Both the position numbers and the translations under genes were made by a program. The notes beneath the pieces are model-generated. The model made no database searches, was not told where the DNA came from, and saw only the letters and a list, made by a program, of their open reading frames with translations. Of a stretch of DNA of 64,000 nt, positions 43,201 to 50,685 are shown in pieces. The DNA comes from Saccharothrix espanaensis DSM 44229 (lineage in GTDB: Bacteria > Actinomycetota > Actinomycetes > Mycobacteriales > Pseudonocardiaceae): assembly GCF_000328705.1 (NCBI RefSeq), contig NC_019673.1, forward strand, positions 7,203,001-7,267,000, given 5' to 3'. Each line of letters starts with the position of its first letter. Within the stretch, counting starts at the first letter, position 1.

Positions 43201-43434
43201 GGCGGGGTCGGTCTCGTCGGGCTCGCCGTCGCGGGTGACCGCGCGCTGGTCGCCGCCGCGCGAGTCGGTGCTCCAGATGTCGCCGGGATCGCCCCGGTCC
43301 ACCCCGATCCGGTACGGCTGGAGCGGATCCGGCTGCGCGGCGGCCACCAGGGGCCGGGCGGCCGGCAGCAGACCCGCTAACAGCACGCACACCACCGCGA
43401 CCACCGTCGACCGGTTCGTCCGTCCGATCCCCAC
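40201..43434 (-). CDS. Secreted multi-domain protein: beta-propeller, VWA, HYR, CARDB-like
   Basis: A 1077-residue protein with a signal peptide (residues about 1-33). In order: TolB/WD40-like propeller repeats ending in WSPDGTRIA (about 55-200), a VWA domain (IVFLVDTTGSMGDALAVF near 220; its DTTGS replaces the usual DxSxS), an HYR domain (VTFSATATSVAGAPLTP region about 555-620), more propeller repeats (NPDWSPDGRRLVYQ), and two or three CARDB/DUF11 beta domains to the C-terminus. It starts 7 bp after the zinc-ribbon gene, so it is co-transcribed with the eCIS. A surface adhesion or anchoring role is inferred. Confidence 0.8.
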   Translation of the reverse strand: MGIGRTNRSTVVAVVCVLLAGLLPAARPLVAAAQPDPLQPYRIGVDRGDPGDIWSTDSRGGDQRAVTRDGEPDETDPAYSPDGTRIAWTEFGGGEDPPRVRVANADGSAARYLGERRGLSQPTWSPDGTRIAVTDRDSISVLRASDGALLSTVPRPDHLRGQDSQPAWSPDGRTIAFSRTSQGQDTPLVTPRSVGASTSEGGSFSTSATLRTPAVPRLPEIVFLVDTTGSMGDALAVFKAEIPKVMDEILVRDPGARFGVASYKDTPDQGRRYELLLALTSPAEVKALLADPEQLKAEGGGDSAPEDWFNGLHRIARDLDLENQGRHRLFDTPGASRIVVLAGDASSKQTGDPCESDLDPPVCEWYWSLDEIKFDLAGGYPPTGQPRGIKLVAVPILGSGDGLDRQLQATELVRHTGGSMVTEGARPTEIANAIDRGIKSIPVTVTPVAHCDYGVSITFTPAEATVNGDTDVTFQETVRLDPQTGPGTRAVGDHRGCTVQFRFDGEDPTRPHEQTIRITEAAAGLPTVVVNGAAAPSPQGLPVAVTFSATATSVAGAPLTPSCDATSGALFPVGVTSVTCTADDGGRIGRAASIVAVFVPEDVAYQDIWLVDVTGPLVQTDLSVRFAGVCARGDENPDWSPDGRRLVYQHGNGLCTADVDGANTAVLVPDGSGARQPAWSPDGALIAFSAPSGEEGPRRIYAVPPSGGTPVELVSFGAQSARAPAFQRLPDLVVTGAVAPARIPFSGTTTARFRVSNTGFAPTDATVALAVPAGLRVDELVPTAGTCDALARTCALGRLAPGTGVEIRLTVTGVTAGAQVVRADAGPDAGPDVNPADNRAEVTITVDEEVTPPPTPGSLSMAVAVLPAESYVGGADVVLVFKLRNGSGTPMTGVRVVTSLPPPLVPPTAASPGCAADGTSCDIGVLQPLQVAEVRISLPAKAAVDTSAGGSALGTGPDADAADNTAVGKVLVRRPELAVEPLVGPTGFVPRVTGSGLPPGATVALAWSQGISATPGTMTVRDDGTVDTGFLVFENDLVGTRELVATPVTGPGFAAVRSNPFLVVQRTLQPPDFATRG

Positions 43435-43441
43435 CGCTGCC

Positions 43442-44491
43442 TCATTCCACCGTGAAGAACTCGATCTCGGAGATGGCGACGTCGGTGCCCTGCAAGGAGG
43501 GGTACGTCGACACGATGTACATCTCGACCCGCTGCACGCCCCCCGCGTTCTGGACCTTCACCGTCTGCGGGCCGGGCTCGTCGGCCAGCGAGAGGTCGAA
43601 CGTGCCGCCGGTCGAGTACACGAGGTGCAGCTGGTGGGGGCGCAGGGCGGTCTGGAAGTCCTCGCCGATGCCGATCTGGAAGATGGCCTCGTTCAGGGTG
43701 ACCGGCGCCTCGAAGGTGAACACCAGGGCGGGCAGCGGTTGGGCGGGCGCGGCCCAGTAGGTGTTCTTCGCGTTGTCGGCCACCAGGTCCGGCCCGTGGT
43801 CGGCGATGGACGCGCTCGCGGTCACCTGGCTCGGGCGCACCGGCAGCACCTGCTCGGAGAACCAGTTCCGCACGGTGTTCGCCGCCGACACCGCCTGGCC
43901 GTTCACCGCCTGGCGGAACGGGCTGATCAGCCCGTACGCGCCGATCCCGGCGAGCAGCAGGATCGCCAGCACCCACCGGACCACCCGGCCGATCGCCCGG
44001 CCGGCCGACCCGCGCCGCCGGTGCCGGGTGCCGGCCTTGGCGGGCTCCCGCTTCGGGAAGATCCGCCGCCACCACTTCTCCGCCACGACCCGCGCCTCCA
44101 CCAGGCCGGACCCGCAGCGCGCGCAGAACTTCCGGACCGGCGGGTTGGCCTCGCCGCACTGGCCGCAGATCAGGTCGCCGGCCTGGGCCGCGCGGCGCTC
44201 GGTGAGCCGGGGCTGGTGCCCGGCCGGGGCCTGCCGCTCGGTCGTGGGCTGCATCGCCCCCGGCTGCTGCGGTTCCGGGCCGGGCTGGTGCTGTCCAGGT
44301 TGATACGGCACAGATTGATGCTGCCCAGATTGGTATGGCACAGGTTGGTGCTGCCCAGATTGGTGCTGCACAGGTTGGTGCAGTACGGGCTGCTGGGCGG
44401 GTTTGGGCTCCCACTCCAGGTAGGTGCCGCACGAGCCGCAGAACTCCGCGCCCTCGGCGTTGCGCTCCCCGCACTGCGCGCAGACGATCAT
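43442..44491 (-). CDS. Double zinc-ribbon membrane protein with NADase-type glycan-binding domain
   Basis: A 349-residue protein. Zinc ribbon 1 is at residues 4-22 (CAQCGERNAEGAEFCGSCG). A His/Gln/Pro-rich repeat linker (units like HQPVPYQSGQ) spans about 35-75. Zinc ribbon 2 is CGQCGEANPPVRKFCARCG near 110. A transmembrane helix lies near 172-190, and a C-terminal discoidin-like fold (ASIADHGPDLVADNAKNTYW, VQRVEMYIVSTYPSLQGTDV) matches the NADase-type glycan-binding family. Its ATG overlaps the gpI-like stop (ATGA). The topology puts zinc ribbons inside and the sugar-binding fold outside. Confidence 0.8.
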   Translation of the reverse strand: MIVCAQCGERNAEGAEFCGSCGTYLEWEPKPAQQPVLHQPVQHQSGQHQPVPYQSGQHQSVPYQPGQHQPGPEPQQPGAMQPTTERQAPAGHQPRLTERRAAQAGDLICGQCGEANPPVRKFCARCGSGLVEARVVAEKWWRRIFPKREPAKAGTRHRRRGSAGRAIGRVVRWVLAILLLAGIGAYGLISPFRQAVNGQAVSAANTVRNWFSEQVLPVRPSQVTASASIADHGPDLVADNAKNTYWAAPAQPLPALVFTFEAPVTLNEAIFQIGIGEDFQTALRPHQLHLVYSTGGTFDLSLADEPGPQTVKVQNAGGVQRVEMYIVSTYPSLQGTDVAISEIEFFTVE

Positions 44492-45027
44492 GGTCCCCCC
44501 ACCTCCAGTTCCACGACGACGTGGGCCGGCACCGCGGCGGCGATCGCCGCGGCCAGCCGCACCCGGTCCACCGCGCCCGGGTCGGCGACCCGGACCCGGA
44601 CGGTCACCCGCGCGGGCCCGCCGTCCGGCAGCGGCGCGCCCGGCCGGTCGGTCGACGTGCAGCCCCCGCTGTCGGACACCTCGACCCGCCCGCCGGTCAG
44701 CAGGCTCACGTGCTCCACCAGGCCCGGCCGGGTGCCACGCCTGCGGTGCAGCCGGACCGCCGTGGCCACCAGCAGCCGGCGGTGTTGCACCGACCAACCC
44801 TCGCCGACGTCCAGCGCCACCCAGTGTGCCAGCCAGTCCAGGAAGTCCTCCGGCGCGACCCTGGGGTCCAGGTAGCCCGCGAAGCCGTCCAGCGCGGTGA
44901 ACACCGGCGCGAGCACCTCGTCCAGCGCCGCCAGGAACCGCTGGGTGAAGTCGTCCTCCAGGTACACCGCGGGCAGCCGGTCGGCCAGCGGGTGCGGCGT
45001 GGGCAGGGTCGGTCCGCCGGTCCTCAT
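44488..45027 (-). CDS. eCIS baseplate protein, phage tail protein I-like
   Basis: A 179-residue gpI-like protein. The typical opening is PLADRLPAVYLEDDFTQRFL, then FAGYLDPRVAPEDFLDWLAH and RRLLVATAVRLHRRRGTRPG; the C-terminal half is variable. It corresponds in position to the small baseplate wedge partner following the gpJ-like protein (Afp12-like region). ATGA overlaps couple it to both neighbours. Confidence 0.87.
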   Translation of the reverse strand: MRTGGPTLPTPHPLADRLPAVYLEDDFTQRFLAALDEVLAPVFTALDGFAGYLDPRVAPEDFLDWLAHWVALDVGEGWSVQHRRLLVATAVRLHRRRGTRPGLVEHVSLLTGGRVEVSDSGGCTSTDRPGAPLPDGGPARVTVRVRVADPGAVDRVRLAAAIAAAVPAHVVVELEVGGP

Positions 45028-46964
45028 CGCGTCACCCGCACCTGGTGGCCGTAGGAGAACGCCAGCCCGTTGGGCGGCAGGTCCAGCCGGGGCACCGCGT
45101 TGCCGCGCTCGCCGGTCACCGGGTTCGCGCCGAACAGCTTGACGTCCTCGACCAGCTCCACGCCGGGGATCCGCTGCAACACCGCGAACACCTCGCCGGA
45201 CTGCACCGGCCGGCCGAACGGCCAGCCGTCGCCGTCCGGGCCGCCGCTGATCGGGTTGAAGTAGTCGTAGAGCGCCTGCACGGCCCGCGTGCGCAGCACG
45301 TCCTCCGGGGTGCCGGCGCGGGCCTTGAGCTGCCCCACGACCGTGACGCCCTGGTAGAGCGGCGGTTCCACGGAGACCCGCGCGCCGATGCAGCGCCGGT
45401 CGTCGAGGTACCGCTCGATCCGCTGCCGCACCTCCGCACCCGGTTGCAGCGCCCCGAAATCGGCCTCCTCGTTGGTGCCCACGGCGGGCACCACCAGCAC
45501 CCGCACCGCCGCCGAGCCCTGCCCGGCCGGCACGCACCGCACCCGGGCGATCTCCGGCGCGGCCTCGCGGGTCAGCAGCTCGTAGTCCTCGGCGGTCACC
45601 GCGCGGTCGCGGGTGCGCAGCACGAGGGGCCCGCGCAGCGCCGCGTCGCGCACCGACTCCCCCGCCACGCCGCCGCTCGCGGGCTCGCGGTTGACCACCG
45701 AGTTGACGAACGGCACCGGGTCGCGCTGCACCCGCAGCAGGCCGCGCGCGACGTTGCCGCGCAGCCCGCCGCCGGTCCGGTACTCCGGCACCCGGATCGC
45801 GGCCGACTTGGCCGGCACCGCGCCGAAGTTGCGCACCCCGCCGTCCGGTTGGCGGATCGCCGGCCCGAAGATCACCTCGCCGCCGACCCGGTCCAGCACC
45901 ACGTGCCGGTCGGCGGGGCCGGACTCGGCGAACGTGCGGACCTCGGTCCAGCGCTCCCAGCCCGCCGGCGTGGCGACCTCCACGACGAGTGTGCCGTCGG
46001 CGACCACGACGGGCGTGCGGGTGAGCGCGAACCGCTGCCCCGGAACGCCTTCCGACACGCCGATGGTCTCGCCGCGCACGATGTCGGCGTGCGTCGCGTC
46101 CGTGGTGCCGCCGATCGTGGCGGCGGTGGCCGAGAGCAGCTTGGGCGGGCGCTGGTAGAAGGGCCGGTCCGGCGCGGGTTCCACGGCCCGGCAGCGCACC
46201 CAGCCCGCGCGCTTGCGGGCCACCACCGAGACGGTGTGCGTGCGCGGGACGTGCACGACGACGTCACCGGGTTTGTTGAAGCCGCCGGTGGAGTCGCGGT
46301 CGACCTCGCACCTGGTCCAGCCGTCGCCGTTCCACGCCTCCCACACCCACGGCGGGTCGCGCGGGTCGACGCCGCGCCCCTCGGCGTGCGCCTCGACCCG
46401 GAACAGCACGGCGCAGCCGGGCACCGCGTCGGACAGCCCGAACAGCACCACGTCGCCCGCGGCCGGCGGGTCGCCGAAGCACTCCGGCGACTTGCCGTCC
46501 ACCAGCTCGTCGGTGCGGTCGGCGGGCGGGAGGTTCGCGTCGGCCGGCGCGGTGACCAGGTGGGCCAGCTCGCACGGCGTGATCGACAGCTCCCGGTCGA
46601 CGGTGAACACCACCGGGTCCTCGATCTCGGTGCGCTCGGTGGCGACCTGCGCGCCGTGCGGGACCACCACCGGCACCTCGCGCGGCGCGGCCAGCCAGAA
46701 GGTGACCTCGGCGCGGGCGGCGGTGGGCGGGAACAGCGTGACCCCGATCAGGTCGAGGAACCGCAGGTAGTGCAGGTCCGGCACGCGGTTGAGCCGGTAG
46801 AGCAGCTCGTCGACCATGTGCGCGAACGCCTCGATCAGCGTCACGCCCGGGTCGGACACGTTGTGGTCCGTCCACTCCGGACAGTGCTGCTGGACGCGGC
46901 GCTTGGCCTCGTCCACCAGGTCCTGGAAGCGGCGGTCGTCCAGGTTGGGCGTGGGCAGGGACAT
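45024..46964 (-). CDS. eCIS baseplate wedge protein, gpJ/gp6-like (Afp11-like)
   Basis: A 646-residue putative baseplate assembly protein. The N-terminus LPTPNLDDRRFQDLVDEAKR, HVN-type segment WTDHNVSDPGVTLIEAFAHM and LLYRLNRVPDLHYLRFLDLI are hallmark features of this family. Later segments include RDRAVTAEDYELLTREAAPE and ARVRCVPAGQ, typical of baseplate J proteins. It forms the wedge scaffold of the contractile baseplate with gp25. It is coupled to the gp25 gene upstream by a TGATG overlap. Confidence 0.93.
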   Translation of the reverse strand: MSLPTPNLDDRRFQDLVDEAKRRVQQHCPEWTDHNVSDPGVTLIEAFAHMVDELLYRLNRVPDLHYLRFLDLIGVTLFPPTAARAEVTFWLAAPREVPVVVPHGAQVATERTEIEDPVVFTVDRELSITPCELAHLVTAPADANLPPADRTDELVDGKSPECFGDPPAAGDVVLFGLSDAVPGCAVLFRVEAHAEGRGVDPRDPPWVWEAWNGDGWTRCEVDRDSTGGFNKPGDVVVHVPRTHTVSVVARKRAGWVRCRAVEPAPDRPFYQRPPKLLSATAATIGGTTDATHADIVRGETIGVSEGVPGQRFALTRTPVVVADGTLVVEVATPAGWERWTEVRTFAESGPADRHVVLDRVGGEVIFGPAIRQPDGGVRNFGAVPAKSAAIRVPEYRTGGGLRGNVARGLLRVQRDPVPFVNSVVNREPASGGVAGESVRDAALRGPLVLRTRDRAVTAEDYELLTREAAPEIARVRCVPAGQGSAAVRVLVVPAVGTNEEADFGALQPGAEVRQRIERYLDDRRCIGARVSVEPPLYQGVTVVGQLKARAGTPEDVLRTRAVQALYDYFNPISGGPDGDGWPFGRPVQSGEVFAVLQRIPGVELVEDVKLFGANPVTGERGNAVPRLDLPPNGLAFSYGHQVRVTR

Positions 46965-47374
46965 CAGGCGCCCTCCTCGTCGGCCTCGTGCGGCGGGATG
47001 ACGTAGAAGGGGAACACCAGGTTGCGCGGGTCGTTCGTGCCGCGCAGCGCGTACCGGACGTCGATGAGCAGGGTGCCGTTGTCGACCTCGTCGAACCCGA
47101 CCGAGACGTCGGCCAGGGTGATCCGGGGTTCCCAGCGCTCCAGCGAGAGCCGCACCTCGTAGGCGATCCGGCCCGCCGTGGCGGCGTCGGCGGGCGCGAA
47201 CACCAGGTCGTGGATGGCGCAGCCGAACTCCGGCCGCATCGGCCGCTCACCGGGCGCGGTGGCCAGGATCAGCCGGATGCTCTCCACGATCTCGCGCTCG
47301 CCGCCGACCAGCGCGACCGAGCCGGTCGCGTCGGTGTGGATCGGGAAGGCCAGTCCCCGGCCGACGAAGTCCAC
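46964..47374 (-). CDS. eCIS gp25-like baseplate protein (Afp9-like)
   Basis: A 136-residue GPW/gp25 family protein: GRGLAFPIHTDATGSVALVG, EIVESIRLILATAPGERPMR, PEFGCAIHDLVFAP with the EFG/C motif region conserved, and RYALRGTNDPRNLVFPFYV. It connects sheath and wedge and starts sheath polymerisation. It follows the PAAR gene by 1 bp. Confidence 0.94.
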   Translation of the reverse strand: MDFVGRGLAFPIHTDATGSVALVGGEREIVESIRLILATAPGERPMRPEFGCAIHDLVFAPADAATAGRIAYEVRLSLERWEPRITLADVSVGFDEVDNGTLLIDVRYALRGTNDPRNLVFPFYVIPPHEADEEGA

Positions 47375-47375
47375 G

Positions 47376-47657
47376 TCACCCTCCGATCAGCACGGTGGGG
47401 CAGCCCAGCACGATGGGCGCGCCGCACGCGGACAGGTCGCCCGTCCGGGCCGCGGGCCGGCCGCCGATCAGCACCGTCGGGCAGCCCGGCGGCGCGATCA
47501 CGGTCGGCGGGTGCGGCGGCAGGCCGGGGAACGAGCAGACGTGCGGGTTGCCGACGACCGCCGCGGGCATCCCGCCGATCAGCACGGTGGGCACCCCCGG
47601 CGGCCCGACCACGCCGGGGTGCGCGGTCGGGTCGCCCGCCCTCGCCGCTGGTGGCAT
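47376..47657 (-). CDS. PAAR-domain spike tip (Afp10-like)
   Basis: A 93-residue PAAR protein with three repeats of PTVLIGG interleaved with zinc-ligand residues (TAHPG, HVCSFPG, SACG). It caps the VgrG-like spike with a sharp zinc-bound cone. There is no extension carrying a toxin domain. It lies between the spike gene and gp25. Confidence 0.93.
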   Translation of the reverse strand: MPPAARAGDPTAHPGVVGPPGVPTVLIGGMPAAVVGNPHVCSFPGLPPHPPTVIAPPGCPTVLIGGRPAARTGDLSACGAPIVLGCPTVLIGG

Positions 47658-47670
47658 GTCCGCCTCCGCT

Positions 47671-49485
47671 CTAGTTGATCTTGACCAGGCTGCCGCGCAC
47701 GGTGAGCACGCCGCTCGCCGTGACCTCGGCCTGCGCCTGCCCGGCGACCGACACCGTCGCGCCCTCGACCTTGACGCCCGTCGAACCGCTCACGCTCACC
47801 TGCGCGCCCTTGACCTCGACGGCGGTCTGGGCCTGCGCGGTGATCTTCTGCCCCTTGAGCTCCAGCGGCCCGGTGCCCGCGTCGAGGGTGATCCCGTTCT
47901 GCGCCTTGACCACCACGGCCTTGCCGCTGGTCACCTCGACCACCTGGGCCTTCTGGTCCAGCTTGACCACGAACTTCCCGTCACCGCTGGAGATCAGGAT
48001 CCCCTCGTCCTCGACGAACTCGACCTTGTGCCCCTTGCGGGACACGAAACCCCGCACCGTCACCTCGCCGGTGCCGCCGTCGATCGGCTCCTGGGTGAGC
48101 GTGGGCGCGGTGTCCTTGCTGTTGTAGAGCCCGCCGAGCACGTAGGGGGCGTCGAAGTCGCCGTGCTCGAAGCCGACCAGCACCTCGTCACCGACCTCCG
48201 GCAGCACCAGCGCGCCGCGGCCGAGGCCCGCACCGGTCTGCACGGTCCGCGCCCACCCGCTGGCGAACTCGTCGGACAGCCACGGGAACTTGACCTTGAC
48301 CCGGCCGAGCTTGGCCGGGTCGCGGGCGTCGGTGACGACGGCGGGCACCACCCCGGTGCGGCCCTCGCGCCCGCCGCCGCCGTTGGCCAGGCCGTAGAGC
48401 GAGCGCTCCTGGCGTCCGGAGACGGTGAACTCCGTGGTGTAGCCGCCCTGTTCGGCGAACAGGTGCCGGGTGCTGGTGAGCGTGTACTTGCCCGCGAACG
48501 GGTCGCCGATGTTGGTCAGCGCCACCGCCGTCCCCGCACGCAGCTTGGGGTTCCCGCGCGCCACGCCCGCGAGTTCCGCGCACGCCCCGCCCAGCTGCGT
48601 GCTCAACGCCGCGGCGACCGCGTCCACCTCGCCCTGCGCCCGGTACGGCCCGGTGGCCAGGTAGGGCGGGCTGCCGAACTTGCCCGCCAGCGCCACCGGG
48701 TCCACGCCGGTCACCTCGGTGCCCACCATGTCGGGCTTCTTGGTCGCGATGATCTCCTTCTTGTTCTCGTAGTCCCAACCGCGCACCCGCACCTCGGGCA
48801 CCTGTTCGGCGGCGGTGATCGAGGCCCGCAGCGACAGCAGCGTCCGGTGCATCTCCAGCACCAGCGGGTTCGACCTGGCCTTGGCCGACTTCGCCGGCGC
48901 GCCGGTCGGCTCGTCCGGCAGCCGGAAGTCGAGCTTGCCCTCCAGCACGGTGATCTGCGCGCCGACCGCGCCGGCCAGCCGGGACAGGAACTCCCAGTCG
49001 CTGAGGTTGTCCTGGCTGATCTGGGTGTTCGGCCGACCGCCGACACCCTTGACGTCATCGATCGTGCCGACCGGGATCGTGGCCCGCTGCGCGACCTTCC
49101 GGACGATGTCGGCGACGGTCATGCCCGGGTAGGCGACCGTGCGACGGCCCCGGAACAGCCGGTGCGCCAGGTCGTAGCCGCGCACCTCGGTGAACGTGCC
49201 GCCGCTGTCGAACTGGACGCCGACCGCGGTGATCTCGCCGCTCATCAGCGGTTGCGGCCCGCCGGGGTCGGTGGTCTGCACCTTCAACGCGATCTTCGCG
49301 CCGATCGTGAACTTGCCCTTGGCCAGCACCACGTGCCCGGGGTCGCGGAACCGCAGCACGAACACGTCCGGCAGGTTGCGGCTGCCGTCCACGAAAGCGT
49401 GCGTCAGCAGCGGTTTGACGTCCTCGGGCAGCGGCGCGGACTCGACCTCGACCACCAGGGTGTTCGCGAAGCTCTCATTGGCCAT
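47671..49485 (-). CDS. eCIS VgrG-like spike protein (Afp8-like)
   Basis: A 604-residue spike protein starting at ATG 49485. Residues 1-330 form the gp27/phage late-control D-like base (VAYPGMTVADIVRKVAQRAT, LSDWEFLSRLAGAVGAQITV). The gp5 OB fold is at about 365-450 (DPAKLGRVKVKFPWLSDEFA, LVLPEVGDEVLVGFEHGDFD). A C-terminal beta-helix with repeated VxVxG units ends in GVLTVRGSLVKIN. It trimerises as the central puncturing spike. It overlaps the LysM gene by 11 bp. Confidence 0.95.
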   Translation of the reverse strand: MANESFANTLVVEVESAPLPEDVKPLLTHAFVDGSRNLPDVFVLRFRDPGHVVLAKGKFTIGAKIALKVQTTDPGGPQPLMSGEITAVGVQFDSGGTFTEVRGYDLAHRLFRGRRTVAYPGMTVADIVRKVAQRATIPVGTIDDVKGVGGRPNTQISQDNLSDWEFLSRLAGAVGAQITVLEGKLDFRLPDEPTGAPAKSAKARSNPLVLEMHRTLLSLRASITAAEQVPEVRVRGWDYENKKEIIATKKPDMVGTEVTGVDPVALAGKFGSPPYLATGPYRAQGEVDAVAAALSTQLGGACAELAGVARGNPKLRAGTAVALTNIGDPFAGKYTLTSTRHLFAEQGGYTTEFTVSGRQERSLYGLANGGGGREGRTGVVPAVVTDARDPAKLGRVKVKFPWLSDEFASGWARTVQTGAGLGRGALVLPEVGDEVLVGFEHGDFDAPYVLGGLYNSKDTAPTLTQEPIDGGTGEVTVRGFVSRKGHKVEFVEDEGILISSGDGKFVVKLDQKAQVVEVTSGKAVVVKAQNGITLDAGTGPLELKGQKITAQAQTAVEVKGAQVSVSGSTGVKVEGATVSVAGQAQAEVTASGVLTVRGSLVKIN

Positions 49486-50233
49486 CGCGGATCTCCTCCA
49501 GCGCCGGCACCAGCAGCCGCGACCCCGGCCGCAGCCGCATCGGGTCGTCGATGTCGTTGGCCTCGGCGATCTCGCGCCACAGCTCGGCGTTGCCGTAAGC
49601 CTCGTACGCCAGTGACTGCAACGTGTCACCCGCGACCAGGACGTGCGAGTCCCGGGCCGCCAGCGCGCCCGAGGTGGGGTTCTGGCCGCCCTGCTCGCCG
49701 GAGATCTCCTCCAGGTTGACCGTGCACAGCGCGCGCACCGGCGTGCCCGCCGGGGTGAACAGGGTGTACTTCGCGTTCACGCTGGAGACGTAGGCCGGGA
49801 AGCCGGTCATGCCGCCCCACTTGAAGATCACCCACGGCGGCGAGCCCTTGCCGTGTTGGCGGCTGTCCTCGGTCGGCACGCAGCAGGCGAACAGCTGCTC
49901 GACCTTCTTCACCACGCTGTCGTCCATGTGCTCGGTGGCGTCGAGGAACAGTTCGAGGGTGAGCTTGGCCGGGTCCGAGCCCTTGAACTCGGGCGTGCCG
50001 GACTTGGCGTTGTTGGCCTGCCGGCTGCGCTCCCACTTGGCGTTCTTGCTCAGCGCCAGCTCCTTGGGGTTGAACTGGAAGGCGATCTCGTGCAGCAGCC
50101 CGCCGGGCTTGGCAGCACCGCCGGCCTTGGGCGGGCTGTGCACGGCGAGCGCGGCCTTCTGCAGGTTGCTGGGCGCGGCGTAGCTGGTCGCCTTCGACGC
50201 GCCGGCCGACGTGAACGTGATCGGGGATGCCAC
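49475..50233 (-). CDS. eCIS tube-baseplate adaptor with LysM domain (Afp7-like)
   Basis: A 252-residue protein. The N-terminal CIS-tube-type domain includes EIAFQFNPKELALSKNAKWE and LTLELFLDATEHMDD. The C-terminal LysM is DTLQSLAYEAYGNAELWREI and LRPGSRLLVPAL (about 205-245). In related machines this protein joins inner tube and spike; the LysM acts as a structural module rather than necessarily binding peptidoglycan. Confidence 0.93.
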   Translation of the reverse strand: MASPITFTSAGASKATSYAAPSNLQKAALAVHSPPKAGGAAKPGGLLHEIAFQFNPKELALSKNAKWERSRQANNAKSGTPEFKGSDPAKLTLELFLDATEHMDDSVVKKVEQLFACCVPTEDSRQHGKGSPPWVIFKWGGMTGFPAYVSSVNAKYTLFTPAGTPVRALCTVNLEEISGEQGGQNPTSGALAARDSHVLVAGDTLQSLAYEAYGNAELWREIAEANDIDDPMRLRPGSRLLVPALEEIRDGQ

Positions 50234-50240
50234 GGCCGCC

Positions 50241-50672
50241 TCACCTCGCCGACGACAGGAAGCCGTGGTGGGCCAGTTCGAGCGTCTCGGTCGCGACCTT
50301 CGGCGAGTCGGCGGACAGCTGCGGCCCGCTCCACCGCACGGGGACGACGCCGGACAACGACCAGCTCGCGATCACCGTGCCCTGCAACGTCCGGGCCTCG
50401 ATGACCGCCGTCTTGCGCGAGATCCCGGCCGCCATGCCCGCGATCCACGTGATGATCTTGGCGGAGTCCTTGGTGACCGGCCGGGAGAGCTTGACGTTCG
50501 AGTACTTGATCCGCGTGGGGAGCTGCCACACCATCCCGTTGTTGCCGCCCTCTTCCCGCTGCTCGACGGTGAACTCCACGCCGAGCCCGTCGCAGCTGTT
50601 GAACGACCCGAGGCTCTCGTCGTCGATGCGCACCACGAAGCACACCGCGACCGCCTCCTCCACCTCAGCCAT
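50241..50672 (-). CDS. eCIS inner tube protein (gp19-like, Afp5-like)
   Basis: A 143-residue T4 gp19-type tube protein: CFVVRIDDESLGSFNSCDGL, GVEFTVEQREEGGNNG, IKYSNVKLSRPVTKDSAKII. Its sequence and position directly before the LysM adaptor indicate the tube-initiating ring, as distinct from the main tube at 52996. It starts 13 bp after the stop of the low-complexity gene. Confidence 0.92.
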   Translation of the reverse strand: MAEVEEAVAVCFVVRIDDESLGSFNSCDGLGVEFTVEQREEGGNNGMVWQLPTRIKYSNVKLSRPVTKDSAKIITWIAGMAAGISRKTAVIEARTLQGTVIASWSLSGVVPVRWSGPQLSADSPKVATETLELAHHGFLSSAR

Positions 50673-50685
50673 CGCCCCAGTCCTC

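Noticed and set aside
40159..43380. Plus-strand ORF of 1073 codons opposite the propeller/VWA gene
   Set aside because: Antisense shadow with Arg/Gly/His-rich sequence; the minus-strand protein has a signal peptide and recognisable domains.
44285..44400. CRISPR-like direct repeats
   Set aside because: The units are contiguous and in frame within a coding region, with no unique spacers and no cas genes.
45045..49719. Long plus-strand ORFs opposite the baseplate and spike genes
   Set aside because: They mirror conserved eCIS genes and have low-complexity His/Arg/Val/Gly composition.
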